Positions 1-6,934 of a DNA stretch of 20,691 nucleotides are shown here, one piece after another; position 1 is the stretch's first letter; every line of letters starts with the position of its first letter. This stretch comes from Bacteroidota bacterium (GTDB taxonomy: Bacteria > Zhuqueibacterota > JdFR-76 > DREG01): positions 1 to 20,691 of the forward strand of contig JAUXJX010000002.1 in assembly GCA_030624545.1 (NCBI GenBank). The letters are read 5' to 3'. The translations under genes and the position numbers were made by a program. The notes under the pieces were generated by a model. That model saw nothing but the letters and a program-made list of their open reading frames with translations, was not told where the DNA came from and searched no databases.

Positions 1-397
1 CCTTCGCTTCGTCAACGGGATTTAGGTCTTCACGCTGAATATTCTCAATCAAGGCCAATTCCAGCAGCTCTTCATCCCTTTCAATCTTGAGTACATAGGC
101 CGGGATCCTACCAAATCCCAACACTCGCACGGCCCTAAGGCGGCGCTCGCCGGAGATCAACTGATAATTGCCACCGTAATGACGAACGGTAATCGGTTGA
201 ATGATGCCTTTTTCGGCTATAGACTGTTTCAGTTCATCCAGCAGTTCGGGGTCGAATTCCTCGCGGGGTTGGAAGGGGTTGCTGGAGATCTCGGTCACGC
301 GGATCTCGGAAAACTTATCGGTACGATATTCGTCAGATTCCGAGAAATCCGGAATCAGGGCGGATAACCCTTTACCGAGGCGCTGCTTATTGACCAT
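1..397 (-). CDS. parB: Chromosome-partitioning protein ParB, N-terminal part (cut by window edge)
   Basis: ParB binds parS sites near the origin, spreads on DNA as a CTP-dependent clamp and stimulates its partner ParA in chromosome segregation. I translated the minus strand from the ATG at 397 and obtained 132 residues that run off the left edge. Family landmarks are NPFQPR (residues 40-45), the GERR box of the nucleotide-binding pocket (83-86) and [10 protein letters not shown] (118-127). A strong GAGGAGG Shine-Dalgarno sequence lies 9 bases before the ATG. The start overlaps the last 11 bases of parA, so the two genes are almost certainly co-translated. The helix-turn-helix and C-terminal dimer domains are outside the window. 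I see no parS-like TGTTTCACGTGAAACA site here. Confidence 0.93.
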   Translation of the reverse strand, partial: MVNKQRLGKGLSALIPDFSESDEYRTDKFSEIRVTEISSNPFQPREEFDPELLDELKQSIAEKGIIQPITVRHYGGNYQLISGERRLRAVRVLGFGRIPAYVLKIERDEELLELALIENIQREDLNPVDEAK

Positions 398-1151
398 CGG
401 TAAGAACCTCCTCGGCGAGTCGGATGTAGTTCTCTGAACCGCTGCAGACCGCATCGTATAGGATGATCGGTTTGCCGTGACTGGGTGCTTCGCTGAGACG
501 AACATTTCGATGAACAACTGTCTTGAATACTTTTTCATCAAAATAATTTCGCACCTCTTCAGCCACTTGCCGGGAAAGATTCAACCGGCTGTCATACATG
601 GTGAGCAGCACCCCTTCGATTTCCAATTTGGGATTGAGGTGTTTTTGCACCAACCGGATTGTGTTCAGCAATTGACTCAGGCCTTCCAGGGCATAGTATT
701 CACATTGTATGGGAATCAGAACAGAGTCTGCGGCCGTTAGACTGTTAATTGTGAGAAGCCCCAAAGAAGGGGGACAATCGATAAAGGCATACTGATAATA
801 TTTCGTAATTTTGCTGATCGACTCGCGCAATATTCTCTCCCGCGCAATCGTACTCACCAGTTCGACCTCCGCGCCGACAAGGCGAATATTGGACGGCAGA
901 ATGTCCAGATATTCAATCTGGCTTGGTATGATGGCTTCGTTGATGTCCAATTCATCCACCATCACATCGTAAGTATTTTTTTCGAGACCCTTGTTGTCGA
1001 TGCCCAGACCGCTCGTCGCGTTGGCCTGCGGATCGATGTCTATCAATAGCGTATCAACCTCGGCCACGGCAATGCAGCTTGCTAAATTGACTGCCGTCGT
1101 CGTTTTTCCCACCCCACCTTTTTGGTTTGCCACTGCTATTATTTTTGCCAT
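387..1151 (-). CDS. parA: ParA/Soj chromosome-partitioning ATPase
   Basis: This is a deviant-Walker P-loop ATPase that works with ParB in chromosome segregation. From the ATG at 1151 it is 254 residues, the normal size for chromosomal Soj. The P-loop KGGVGKTT is at residues 11-18, followed by a Walker A' segment ([14 protein letters not shown]) and a Walker B segment ([12 protein letters not shown]). An in-frame ATG at 1178 would add nine residues, but it lies almost at the transcription start predicted from the promoter at 1187-1215, so the 1151 start is preferred. The Shine-Dalgarno is weak (TTGGGG). The gene ends in TAA inside the start of parB. The preceding 274 bases carry the promoter and a long hairpin. 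Confidence 0.95.
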   Translation of the reverse strand: MAKIIAVANQKGGVGKTTTAVNLASCIAVAEVDTLLIDIDPQANATSGLGIDNKGLEKNTYDVMVDELDINEAIIPSQIEYLDILPSNIRLVGAEVELVSTIARERILRESISKITKYYQYAFIDCPPSLGLLTINSLTAADSVLIPIQCEYYALEGLSQLLNTIRLVQKHLNPKLEIEGVLLTMYDSRLNLSRQVAEEVRNYFDEKVFKTVVHRNVRLSEAPSHGKPIILYDAVCSGSENYIRLAEEVLTDGQ

Positions 1152-1186
1152 ATATTGCCCCAAAAACGAAACTGCCAAGACTAACT

Positions 1187-1215
1187 AATATATGCGCCAA
1201 CCTCTTGAAAAGCAA
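1187..1215 (-). promoter_or_regulatory. Predicted sigma-70-type promoter of parAB
   Basis: On the minus strand the -35 hexamer TTGCTT (1215-1210) and the -10 hexamer TATATT (1192-1187) are separated by exactly 17 bases. This predicts a leader of roughly 30 bases before the parA ATG at 1151. The same two hexamers with the same spacing precede ileS (12096-12124), which raises my confidence. An A8 tract lies further upstream, around 1241-1250, and could act as an UP-like element; that part is speculation. Confidence 0.5.
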
Positions 1216-1286
1216 GCCAAAACAAGGCAGCGTTTGTCAACGTTTTTTTTGAATTGATCTTTAATTTGAGGCTATGCGATCCGGGT

Positions 1287-1318
1287 GGAAATATTCGGAT
1301 TTGATCCGGAATATTCCG
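1287..1318. other. Long bulged hairpin containing a 12-base perfect palindrome
   Basis: On the minus strand, GGAATATT(C)CGGAT pairs with ATCCGAATATT(T)CC around a CAA loop, giving about 13 base pairs with two single-base bulges. The right arm contains the perfect palindrome CGGAATATTCCG (1307-1318). No T-tract follows on either strand, so it is not a classical intrinsic terminator. It sits between the end of the envelope gene cluster (stop at 1426) and the parA promoter, about 70 bases upstream of the -35 box. It could be an operator, a processing or Rho-associated structure at the end of the upstream transcript, or a dispersed repeat. Confidence 0.4.
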
Positions 1319-1425
1319 AAAACATCAACACGAAGAAGGGGTCAGAAAACCGAGTAAGGTATGTTGTCTGCCAAAGGCAATCCGGAATGACTTTTATGGA
1401 GTTGGTGTAGAACCAAGGGCTGCAA

Positions 1426-2256
1426 TCAATCTACTTCCACTAAGGTAATGCCCCCATTCACCGTTTTGAGAATGATATATCCGCCTCCCCCATTTATCCG
1501 GCCTTTCAGGCTCCGTCTGCTCAACTTTCCTTTCACTTCGAGGGCCAGATCGGTTTGAATGCTGCCGTTGACTGTGCCCGCCTCCAGGTTGGCTCGCAGG
1601 GAAGAAGGCACAGCCAGGCGAATTCCGCCATTCACCGTTTTGAAACTCATTTCATCGAACCGGGATACTTCTTCCAGCACGACTGAAATGCTTCCATTAA
1701 CCGTCCTGCACGTAACCGTTCCGCTGCTGCCGGTAATATCGATATTGCCATTGGTCGTCTTGGAATTGATTTGCCCGGTGATGTCATCAATGTCGATGCG
1801 TCCGTTAACAGTCTTAATCTCCAGGTCCGCTTCCTCAGGAACTCTCAATGTGAAGTTTACTGTAAGATTTGGATTCCCTCCCCCGAAGAGCCAGGAAAAC
1901 AAGGAGGAAAAAAATCCTTCTCCGCCTCTGCTGCGCGGATGACTGACTTCGATATCAAGGAAGTCTCGGCCGCGGTTGATATCCAACTCGACTTCTTCGA
2001 GAAATTCCTCGGCACGACGACGGCTGGCATGTTTTACGGAAATTTGGGCGCTTAACTCAACGGATTCCTTGTCCCACGAAGAAATCTTGATGCGGCCATT
2101 CACATTTTCCAGTGAGATCTCGCCGCCCAGCACGAGAGGAAATGTTTCCTTTACCTGTTTTCTCGCTGTGGCAGCGGTGGCGGCGCTGGCCAGCAGTAAG
2201 AGGATGAGTATGGCCCAAATGGCGCGAAAATATATGGTTTGTTTATTGTTTCTCAC
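1426..2256 (-). CDS. Exported DUF4097-family protein with TVNG repeats
   Basis: This 276-residue protein starts at a GTG with a good GAGGAG Shine-Dalgarno six bases upstream. The N-terminus is a signal peptide (hydrophobic stretch about residues 12-28, then ATA/TAA-type cleavage residues). After it comes a run of short beta-strand repeats built on [T/N]xNG: NVNGRI (51-56), then KTVNGRI, KTTNGNI, RTVNGSI, KTVNGGI, GTVNGSI and a final KTVNGGI near the C-terminus. This is the hallmark of DUF4097, predicted to form a right-handed beta-helix-like stack in the periplasm or on the surface. A Gly/Phe-rich insert (GGEGFFSSLFSWLFGGGN) interrupts the first part. It is the last gene of the six-gene exported cluster, 31 bases after its neighbour. 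The biochemical role of the family is unknown. Confidence 0.85.
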   Translation of the reverse strand: MRNNKQTIYFRAIWAILILLLLASAATAATARKQVKETFPLVLGGEISLENVNGRIKISSWDKESVELSAQISVKHASRRRAEEFLEEVELDINRGRDFLDIEVSHPRSRGGEGFFSSLFSWLFGGGNPNLTVNFTLRVPEEADLEIKTVNGRIDIDDITGQINSKTTNGNIDITGSSGTVTCRTVNGSISVVLEEVSRFDEMSFKTVNGGIRLAVPSSLRANLEAGTVNGSIQTDLALEVKGKLSRRSLKGRINGGGGYIILKTVNGGITLVEVD

Positions 2257-2287
2257 TGCCCACTCCTCAGTTTCAAGATTTCAGAGA

Positions 2288-2749
2288 TCAAAATACTTCG
2301 AAAATATAACTTCGAACAAACTGGCCATCCAGAAATACGCTCACCGACCACTCTCCCAACTTTGCATTGGCTGTTGTTTCAAGGAAAAACCAAGTAATAA
2401 ACCTGTCCTCCTCGGTGGAAAGATCCAGCCTTTCTTCAAGCTGCTGAACGCCTTCCGGATCATCCCAGAATATTTCAATGATGTGCTCCCCTTCGATATT
2501 TGCCCAGTGCAGCCAAAGATACACGCGACTGTCTGCTGGAAAATTATCTACAATTCCAACCGGATTTTGCCCGGGACTAATATCCGCACAAAGGACTCCC
2601 TCTAGCAAGTATGGCAAGTCTTCCGGATCTAAACCTCCGCTCCCGCCTCCTTTCGTCTGATCGCAGGCTAATGCCGTGAACATCTGCGCCAGCAAAAAGC
2701 AGAAAAAAAGAAGAGGTCGAATTTTTTGTCTATAAGCAAAATTATGCAT
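2288..2749 (-). CDS. Small predicted lipoprotein with an Ig-like beta-sandwich
   Basis: This 153-residue protein begins at an ATG and has a lipoprotein signal ending in TALAC, so Cys29 would be lipidated. Residue +2 is Asp, which in enterobacteria favours inner-membrane retention; whether that rule holds here is unknown. A Gly-rich linker (TKGGGSGG) follows. The rest looks like a compact all-beta domain: a strand with YLWLHW, then IEIFWDDPEG, and a C-terminal GEWSVSVFLDGQFVRSY strand pair reminiscent of Ig-like or DUF2914-like domains. I do not recognise a specific family and assign no function. It lies 17 bases downstream of the LppM-like gene and 31 bases before the DUF4097 gene, inside the exported cluster. 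Confidence 0.7.
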   Translation of the reverse strand: MHNFAYRQKIRPLLFFCFLLAQMFTALACDQTKGGGSGGLDPEDLPYLLEGVLCADISPGQNPVGIVDNFPADSRVYLWLHWANIEGEHIIEIFWDDPEGVQQLEERLDLSTEEDRFITWFFLETTANAKLGEWSVSVFLDGQFVRSYIFEVF

Positions 2750-2766
2750 CAGATCTTACTGTAAGC

Positions 2767-3420
2767 TTATTCTTTTGGTACATATTTTACGTAAAATTCG
2801 ACGGATCGTTCTTTCAATATTTCATCTAATGTGATGTTCCAGATTGCCCGATTCTTGTCACCTCGGAGCGATGCGTTTGAATCCACTATCATTCCGGGAA
2901 CAATCCATTGAAATCGAAAGCGAATCTCTGACAATACCTTGCGAGAGAAGAGGGAACGCAATCCGGACTTCAATAGTAATTTGCCGCGATCCAACTTAGA
3001 TTCATCGAGGTAAATGAACCGCCTGAGCGTGATACCTTCTTCATTCTTGCTATTCTCAAAGCGCTCATCCTCAAAACGCGTGGCAGAATTAAGCGCGTCC
3101 AGGCCTTCAAACATGAAATTCATATAGACATTAACAAAGTCATCTTTTTGACGGATTTCATGGTAAGCATTGCTCAAGCCTTCCGCAGCAAAGTTGCGCT
3201 TGATGTTTTCCTCCACACCGAAAATATCCGTCGGAAAATAGAGATTTTCAAACTTCATGTCTTGCTCTGACTGATAGCGGATCACCAACTCGCCCGAACC
3301 GTCCTCATTCATGAAAATCAGCTCGTCGTACTTGAGACAGCCAATTTGAAACAGAGCGAGAATTGCTATGCCGAATTTCAAATTCCGGTTTATGGAGAAT
3401 CTAGAAGAGATACGAATCAT
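2767..3420 (-). CDS. LppM/DUF3153-like lipoprotein
   Basis: This 217-residue protein begins at the ATG directly abutting the stop of the upstream gene. A hydrophobic segment (residues 15-27) ends in FQIGC, placing the lipidated cysteine at residue 28. The mature part starts LKYDELIFMNEDGSGELVIR and has alternating beta strands, a central region about an ODD-numbered set of charged helices (IKRNFAAEGLSNAYHEIRQK) and a late segment IVDSNASLRGDKNRAIWNIT. The pattern of a lipid-anchored cysteine, early 'n-x-dGsG' strand and late 'G...W' strand resembles LppM/DUF3153 lipoproteins, but I rate that as resemblance only. There is no clear Shine-Dalgarno, so translation is probably coupled to the preceding gene through the TAG-ATG junction. 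Confidence 0.72.
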   Translation of the reverse strand: MIRISSRFSINRNLKFGIAILALFQIGCLKYDELIFMNEDGSGELVIRYQSEQDMKFENLYFPTDIFGVEENIKRNFAAEGLSNAYHEIRQKDDFVNVYMNFMFEGLDALNSATRFEDERFENSKNEEGITLRRFIYLDESKLDRGKLLLKSGLRSLFSRKVLSEIRFRFQWIVPGMIVDSNASLRGDKNRAIWNITLDEILKERSVEFYVKYVPKE

Positions 3421-4521
3421 CTACTGCCATTTGGATTGAATGAAAATGTCGCCAATCTCTGAAATAAATGAACACGTGCTTCTATTCGAGCCATTGCCTG
3501 TATAATTCAAGATATGTCCGGCACCGGACTTCTCCACGGGCCAATTATAGGAACACCGGATCACGCCAATACCTGTCTCGGCGCTAATCCGTGAAGGCGG
3601 CCGGCTTGAAAGAAGGAGATATATATTCCCTGATTCCGACAAAGCCTCTATCTGGGAATCAGGCTGTAAATTGCAATTGAAGAAAAGGTCGCCCGTATCG
3701 GTCTCAATTTCGCCGGATTTGATCTCATTATTGACCAAATAAATATCCGCTTCACGAGAACGGGCAATTAGACGCAGCACATTGGAATCTTGAAAATTGA
3801 TTTCCCCCTTGTCAATGGAAAAATTGACATATGAACCTCCCCCACTGGGTCCCTGCACATTCGACACGTTTATGACCGCTTCGCCCAATTTCAACTCAAG
3901 CTTGTCGGTAACAATATCGCTGACGAACAGCATCCCCTTCTTTTGATTGATCGTGACGTCACCTTCAATTCCGCTCAGTCTCGTTTCTCCGTCCGGCTTG
4001 TCAAGCTTCAGGCGAATCGCCTCGGGGATTGAAATGTCGAAATCCACTCGTGTTGATGGCGTTTTTTTCAGGCCGGCAGACCTAAGCAGTCCCGAAAAAG
4101 GATTCGACTCTCCCCTGCCCAATTCATGAATCAATATTCCATCGTCTCGCGTGTCAAATTCGATCTCGAGGTCGTGCAATTTGGCCTCGGCCTTCTTTCG
4201 GTTGCCGGCTCGGGCCCACTTTTTCATGCGCACTGAGATGCCCGGCCGGTCCCATGTATTGATGTGAAGATTCCCATTCCCCACCTTCAACTGCAACAGC
4301 GAGTTTGGCTGGATGTCAAAATATTGCGTATCCGATTCGACAACCTCATAATCAGAGGCCGAGACCGCAGTGCATGTAAACAATAGAAGGAGGACGGCGG
4401 GAATCCATACGGCCCAACAAAACGGGGCAGATTTGCGCCTATCTACCCTGTCCGATTCTGAATGAGTCTGGCCGCGTTTCAGGGTTTCTGATCTTGGCTT
4501 ATTCGAATACTTACCCGACAT
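3421..4521 (-). CDS. Exported DUF4097-like beta-helix protein
   Basis: From the ATG at 4521 this is 366 residues. The first 30 residues are charged, followed by a hydrophobic export segment (about 35-53) and likely cleavage after VSA. The N-terminal strand pair (LKVGNGNLHINTWDRPGISV) matches the usual opening of DUF4097 proteins. Later repeats such as GIEGDVTINQKKG, GNIYLLLSSRP and EIGDIFIQSKW suggest a stack of short beta strands, less regular than in the gene at 1426. A GTG at 4590, four bases after the upstream stop, would add 23 residues; neither start has a strong Shine-Dalgarno, so the start is uncertain. It ends in TAG, in the same reading frame as and directly adjacent to the next ATG. 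It is probably periplasmic or surface exposed, with unknown function. Confidence 0.75.
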   Translation of the reverse strand: MSGKYSNKPRSETLKRGQTHSESDRVDRRKSAPFCWAVWIPAVLLLLFTCTAVSASDYEVVESDTQYFDIQPNSLLQLKVGNGNLHINTWDRPGISVRMKKWARAGNRKKAEAKLHDLEIEFDTRDDGILIHELGRGESNPFSGLLRSAGLKKTPSTRVDFDISIPEAIRLKLDKPDGETRLSGIEGDVTINQKKGMLFVSDIVTDKLELKLGEAVINVSNVQGPSGGGSYVNFSIDKGEINFQDSNVLRLIARSREADIYLVNNEIKSGEIETDTGDLFFNCNLQPDSQIEALSESGNIYLLLSSRPPSRISAETGIGVIRCSYNWPVEKSGAGHILNYTGNGSNRSTCSFISEIGDIFIQSKWQ

Positions 4522-4594
4522 CTTGTGAAGAAATAGGATGAAAAACCGGAAGCGAGCAATCGGCCTGAAAGACTTATTGGCAGAAAGCACCTAT

Positions 4595-5467
4595 TCAATC
4601 TCGCATGCGAATATCCAGTGTGCCAAGTCCAGGCGAGATCGCAAGCTCCAACTTATGAGAGGAGTCCTCATAATTGTCCGAATAATAATACTTACCTCTG
4701 TTGTAAAACTCTGTGGGGATATCTAATGAGGAGAAGAAAAGAAATTTGGATACCGAAAACCGAACAGCTTCATCCTCAGGCAAATAGATTCGCGTTTCAC
4801 CGATATTCAGGCTGATATCCACTTCCCGATCCATTTTCACAGCACGATCGGCAGACAGATCAACTGAAATGGAGCCTATCGTTCCATTTATTCTTGCATA
4901 CTCGAAATTGGCATTACCCAATTTCTCAATCCTGAGTTCGCCGAACTTGGCATCGATATCCAATTCCTTCAATTTGTCTCGATTCGGACTGGAAAACATC
5001 AGCCTGGTCCCCCCTGCAAGAATGCGAAGATTAAGCTCGCTAAGATAAAGCCCGCCCAGCTCGACATCGCACTCGCCGGCCTTGATCTTACAATTCATAT
5101 CGATTTGCACGTCAGTGGGCAGCTCCAAAGTCACGCGGGGCGAGTAGCCATCTTCGTCGTCATCGTCCTTGAACCAGTCGTCTATGTCAAAGTATACCTT
5201 GAGATAATTCTCATCCTCGTCAAAATCCACGCTGAGATCATGGCGGCGCTCATCAAAGCGAAACTCAAGTGAAACGTCTCTGTCATCCCGCCCGGGTCGT
5301 ATCTCTATTTGGCCCGCATCGATCTCCAGGCGAAGTCTGAGGGGCTTTTTGGTTGAGGCTGTGAAATTATAATTCTTGCGAACCAGCTTGCCGGCTAGGG
5401 CGGACACCGGCACAAACACCAGCAAAATGCCGATCCCTAATTTTGTCATTACTCTAATCTTGTTCAT
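4595..5467 (-). CDS. Exported toast-rack-type protein
   Basis: The chosen ATG at 5467 has GGGAAG nine bases upstream and gives a clean signal peptide (residues 1-25, ending SALA-G) and 290 residues. ATG 5491 and TTG 5536 are in-frame alternatives. The mature protein is all-beta with strand patterns such as LRLRLEIDAGQIEIRPG and AKFGELRIEKLG, typical of the toast-rack/LiaF C-terminal class, which forms a beta-helix-like rack. Residues 94-107 are strikingly acidic (DIDDWFKDDDDEDG), a possible divalent-cation site. It follows the barrel gene after a spacer containing a tandem 15-base repeat. In Firmicutes related domains sense envelope stress; here there is no attached membrane anchor or kinase, so that role is not implied. 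Confidence 0.75.
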   Translation of the reverse strand: MNKIRVMTKLGIGILLVFVPVSALAGKLVRKNYNFTASTKKPLRLRLEIDAGQIEIRPGRDDRDVSLEFRFDERRHDLSVDFDEDENYLKVYFDIDDWFKDDDDEDGYSPRVTLELPTDVQIDMNCKIKAGECDVELGGLYLSELNLRILAGGTRLMFSSPNRDKLKELDIDAKFGELRIEKLGNANFEYARINGTIGSISVDLSADRAVKMDREVDISLNIGETRIYLPEDEAVRFSVSKFLFFSSLDIPTEFYNRGKYYYSDNYEDSSHKLELAISPGLGTLDIRMRD

Positions 5468-5547
5468 TATTTTTTGCTTCCCATTTTTCATTATTCCAAG
5501 TCGAAAGTACTCCTTCTGGCCCTCGTCAAATCCCAATCGTCCACCCT

Positions 5548-5578
5548 GAGCGGAGTCGAAGGGAGCGGAGTCGAAGGG
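5548..5578. repeat. Tandem 15-base repeat GAGCGGAGTCGAAGG, two copies
   Basis: Copies at 5548-5562 and 5563-5577 are identical and are preceded by CCACCCT. The motif CCCTGAGCGGAGTCGAAGGG resembles a short element that I recall as dispersed between genes in many unrelated bacteria. It fills the spacer immediately downstream of the barrel gene's TAG and upstream of the toast-rack gene. Its function is unknown; it could affect mRNA stability or termination between these two genes. Confidence 0.75.
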
Positions 5579-6841
5579 CTAGAAGGGCCTGGAAATTCGA
5601 AATGTCACACGGACGGCGTCCTTGGAACGGTCCGTTCGTTTCGCAATGTTTAGCCGAAAGGAACCGTTTGATGTGGCAAATGCGATTCCAATGTCTGAAT
5701 GGAAGTCTCTGCTGGCCAGTTCGTCGAAATCCTTTTCGGCTTTAAACCAGGCCAGACCGGCATCCGCAAACAGAATCAAATTGAGTTCGTTGACTATAGG
5801 CAGATCAAGAGCCCAATCGAGGCGATCCCAGTCGATCTGGTATTCCAGATTTGCCAGTATCATTCGATCGCCGGTGAATTCTTTGTATTTAAAGGCCCGA
5901 AGCGTGCTGATTCCGCCAAGATCAAAATGCTTTTGGACGGGCACAATGCCCACTGTTTCACCCACTCTTAAGCGGAAGTTGAGATTTTCTCCCCTGGATA
6001 TGGGTTGGTAGCGTCTCAACTCAAGAATATAGCGCTCGAAATTTGTATCTCCTTCGAATTTATCCGTGAAGTATTCTCCGGACATCGCCAGTAACCAACC
6101 CTGCCTGGAGTAGCTTCTGCTGCCCCGGGTATCAATCTGGAACTTACCGTAAAGGCCCTTGAGAGTCAACTCGTCAATGGCAGGATTAATCCGGAATTTC
6201 TTGCTGCCGCCAAATAACGACCAGTTGGTTTGGTTCTCCAACATTCTGTGCTTTTCTTCAAGATAGCCGATTTTCAATTTGGCCTTCCGGGTAAAATGTT
6301 GCGAAATATAACCGCCGGCGCCTTCGCGTCTGTAATAATCGAGAAAATCCTCACGAATCAGGATCGCGCCAAGTGTATTCTCCCAGGTAGGTATAACCCA
6401 GCCATCTTCTGAATAAGTGGCATCATAGAATTCGCCGCCAATGGCAAACTGCCCGCCGATAGGAAAGAAACTTCGCTCCACCACGGCATGATACTGAAAT
6501 TGCCCGCTTTTCAGCCCCACGCCGGCTCCGCCGTATATTTGCATTGCCCCGCGTCTTCGGTGAACTTCACGCAGCTTTTTAACGCCGAAAAAAATGCCGT
6601 CTACGCGATTATATTTAAAGGTAAAAGAATCGTCATTGAAGTCATCACAACAACTCCAAAAGATATCATCGTCCCAGGAGGCGCGTCTATCAGAGGATGG
6701 AAGCGAAGAGAACCAATCATCCCAAGTCAGGTATTTATTCTTGTCGCCCGCATAAACAAGCGCAGGCAAGCTAAGCAGGAGGACCAGAATCCCCCAGGTG
6801 CGAGTCTTCATATTCGGCAAATTTGGTTCTTGTCTCATCAT
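5579..6841 (-). CDS. BamA/ShlB-type outer-membrane beta-barrel protein without POTRA domains
   Basis: This 420-residue protein starts at an ATG with GGAG five bases upstream (ATG 6838 and 6811 are alternatives). It has a signal peptide around residues 11-31 (VLLLSLPALVYA-G). A short acidic segment with adjacent cysteines (WSCCDDFNDD, Cys64-Cys65) precedes the barrel. The barrel begins near YNRVDGIFFG and carries the Omp85 loop-6 signature region FDLGGISTLRAFKYKEFTGD; Arg315 of the usual RGF/Y motif is kept but Gly is replaced by Ala316. Strands continue to a terminal Phe (VTFRISRPF), the classical BAM recognition end. At this size there is no room for POTRA domains. It is the first gene of the exported cluster, 93 bases after rluD, and probably sits in the outer membrane with its partners in the periplasm. 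Confidence 0.82.
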   Translation of the reverse strand: MMRQEPNLPNMKTRTWGILVLLLSLPALVYAGDKNKYLTWDDWFSSLPSSDRRASWDDDIFWSCCDDFNDDSFTFKYNRVDGIFFGVKKLREVHRRRGAMQIYGGAGVGLKSGQFQYHAVVERSFFPIGGQFAIGGEFYDATYSEDGWVIPTWENTLGAILIREDFLDYYRREGAGGYISQHFTRKAKLKIGYLEEKHRMLENQTNWSLFGGSKKFRINPAIDELTLKGLYGKFQIDTRGSRSYSRQGWLLAMSGEYFTDKFEGDTNFERYILELRRYQPISRGENLNFRLRVGETVGIVPVQKHFDLGGISTLRAFKYKEFTGDRMILANLEYQIDWDRLDWALDLPIVNELNLILFADAGLAWFKAEKDFDELASRDFHSDIGIAFATSNGSFRLNIAKRTDRSKDAVRVTFRISRPF

Positions 6842-6934
6842 GAAGTCTCCGAGAGTGGAATTATTTGCTTCAGTTCCAGATGGACATACGGCTCGAAATT
6901 ATCAAGGTTGCGGTTTTTGAGATAAACTTGTCCT

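Noticed and set aside
1235..1240. TTGACA as the -35 box of parA
   Set aside because: Although a perfect -35 hexamer, 17 bases downstream there is only GCTTGC; the TTGCTT/TATATT pair fits better.
1231..1250. Plus-strand intrinsic terminator (CGTT-TGTC-AACG followed by a T-run)
   Set aside because: The stem is only four base pairs and no plus-strand gene precedes it.
1..1425. parS site near parAB
   Set aside because: No TGTTTCACGTGAAACA-like sequence was found; the CGGAATATTCCG palindrome does not match it.
6898..6903. GATAAT as a -10 box for the exported cluster
   Set aside because: The matching -35 position reads TTTATC, only three of six bases, so the support is too weak to list as a promoter.
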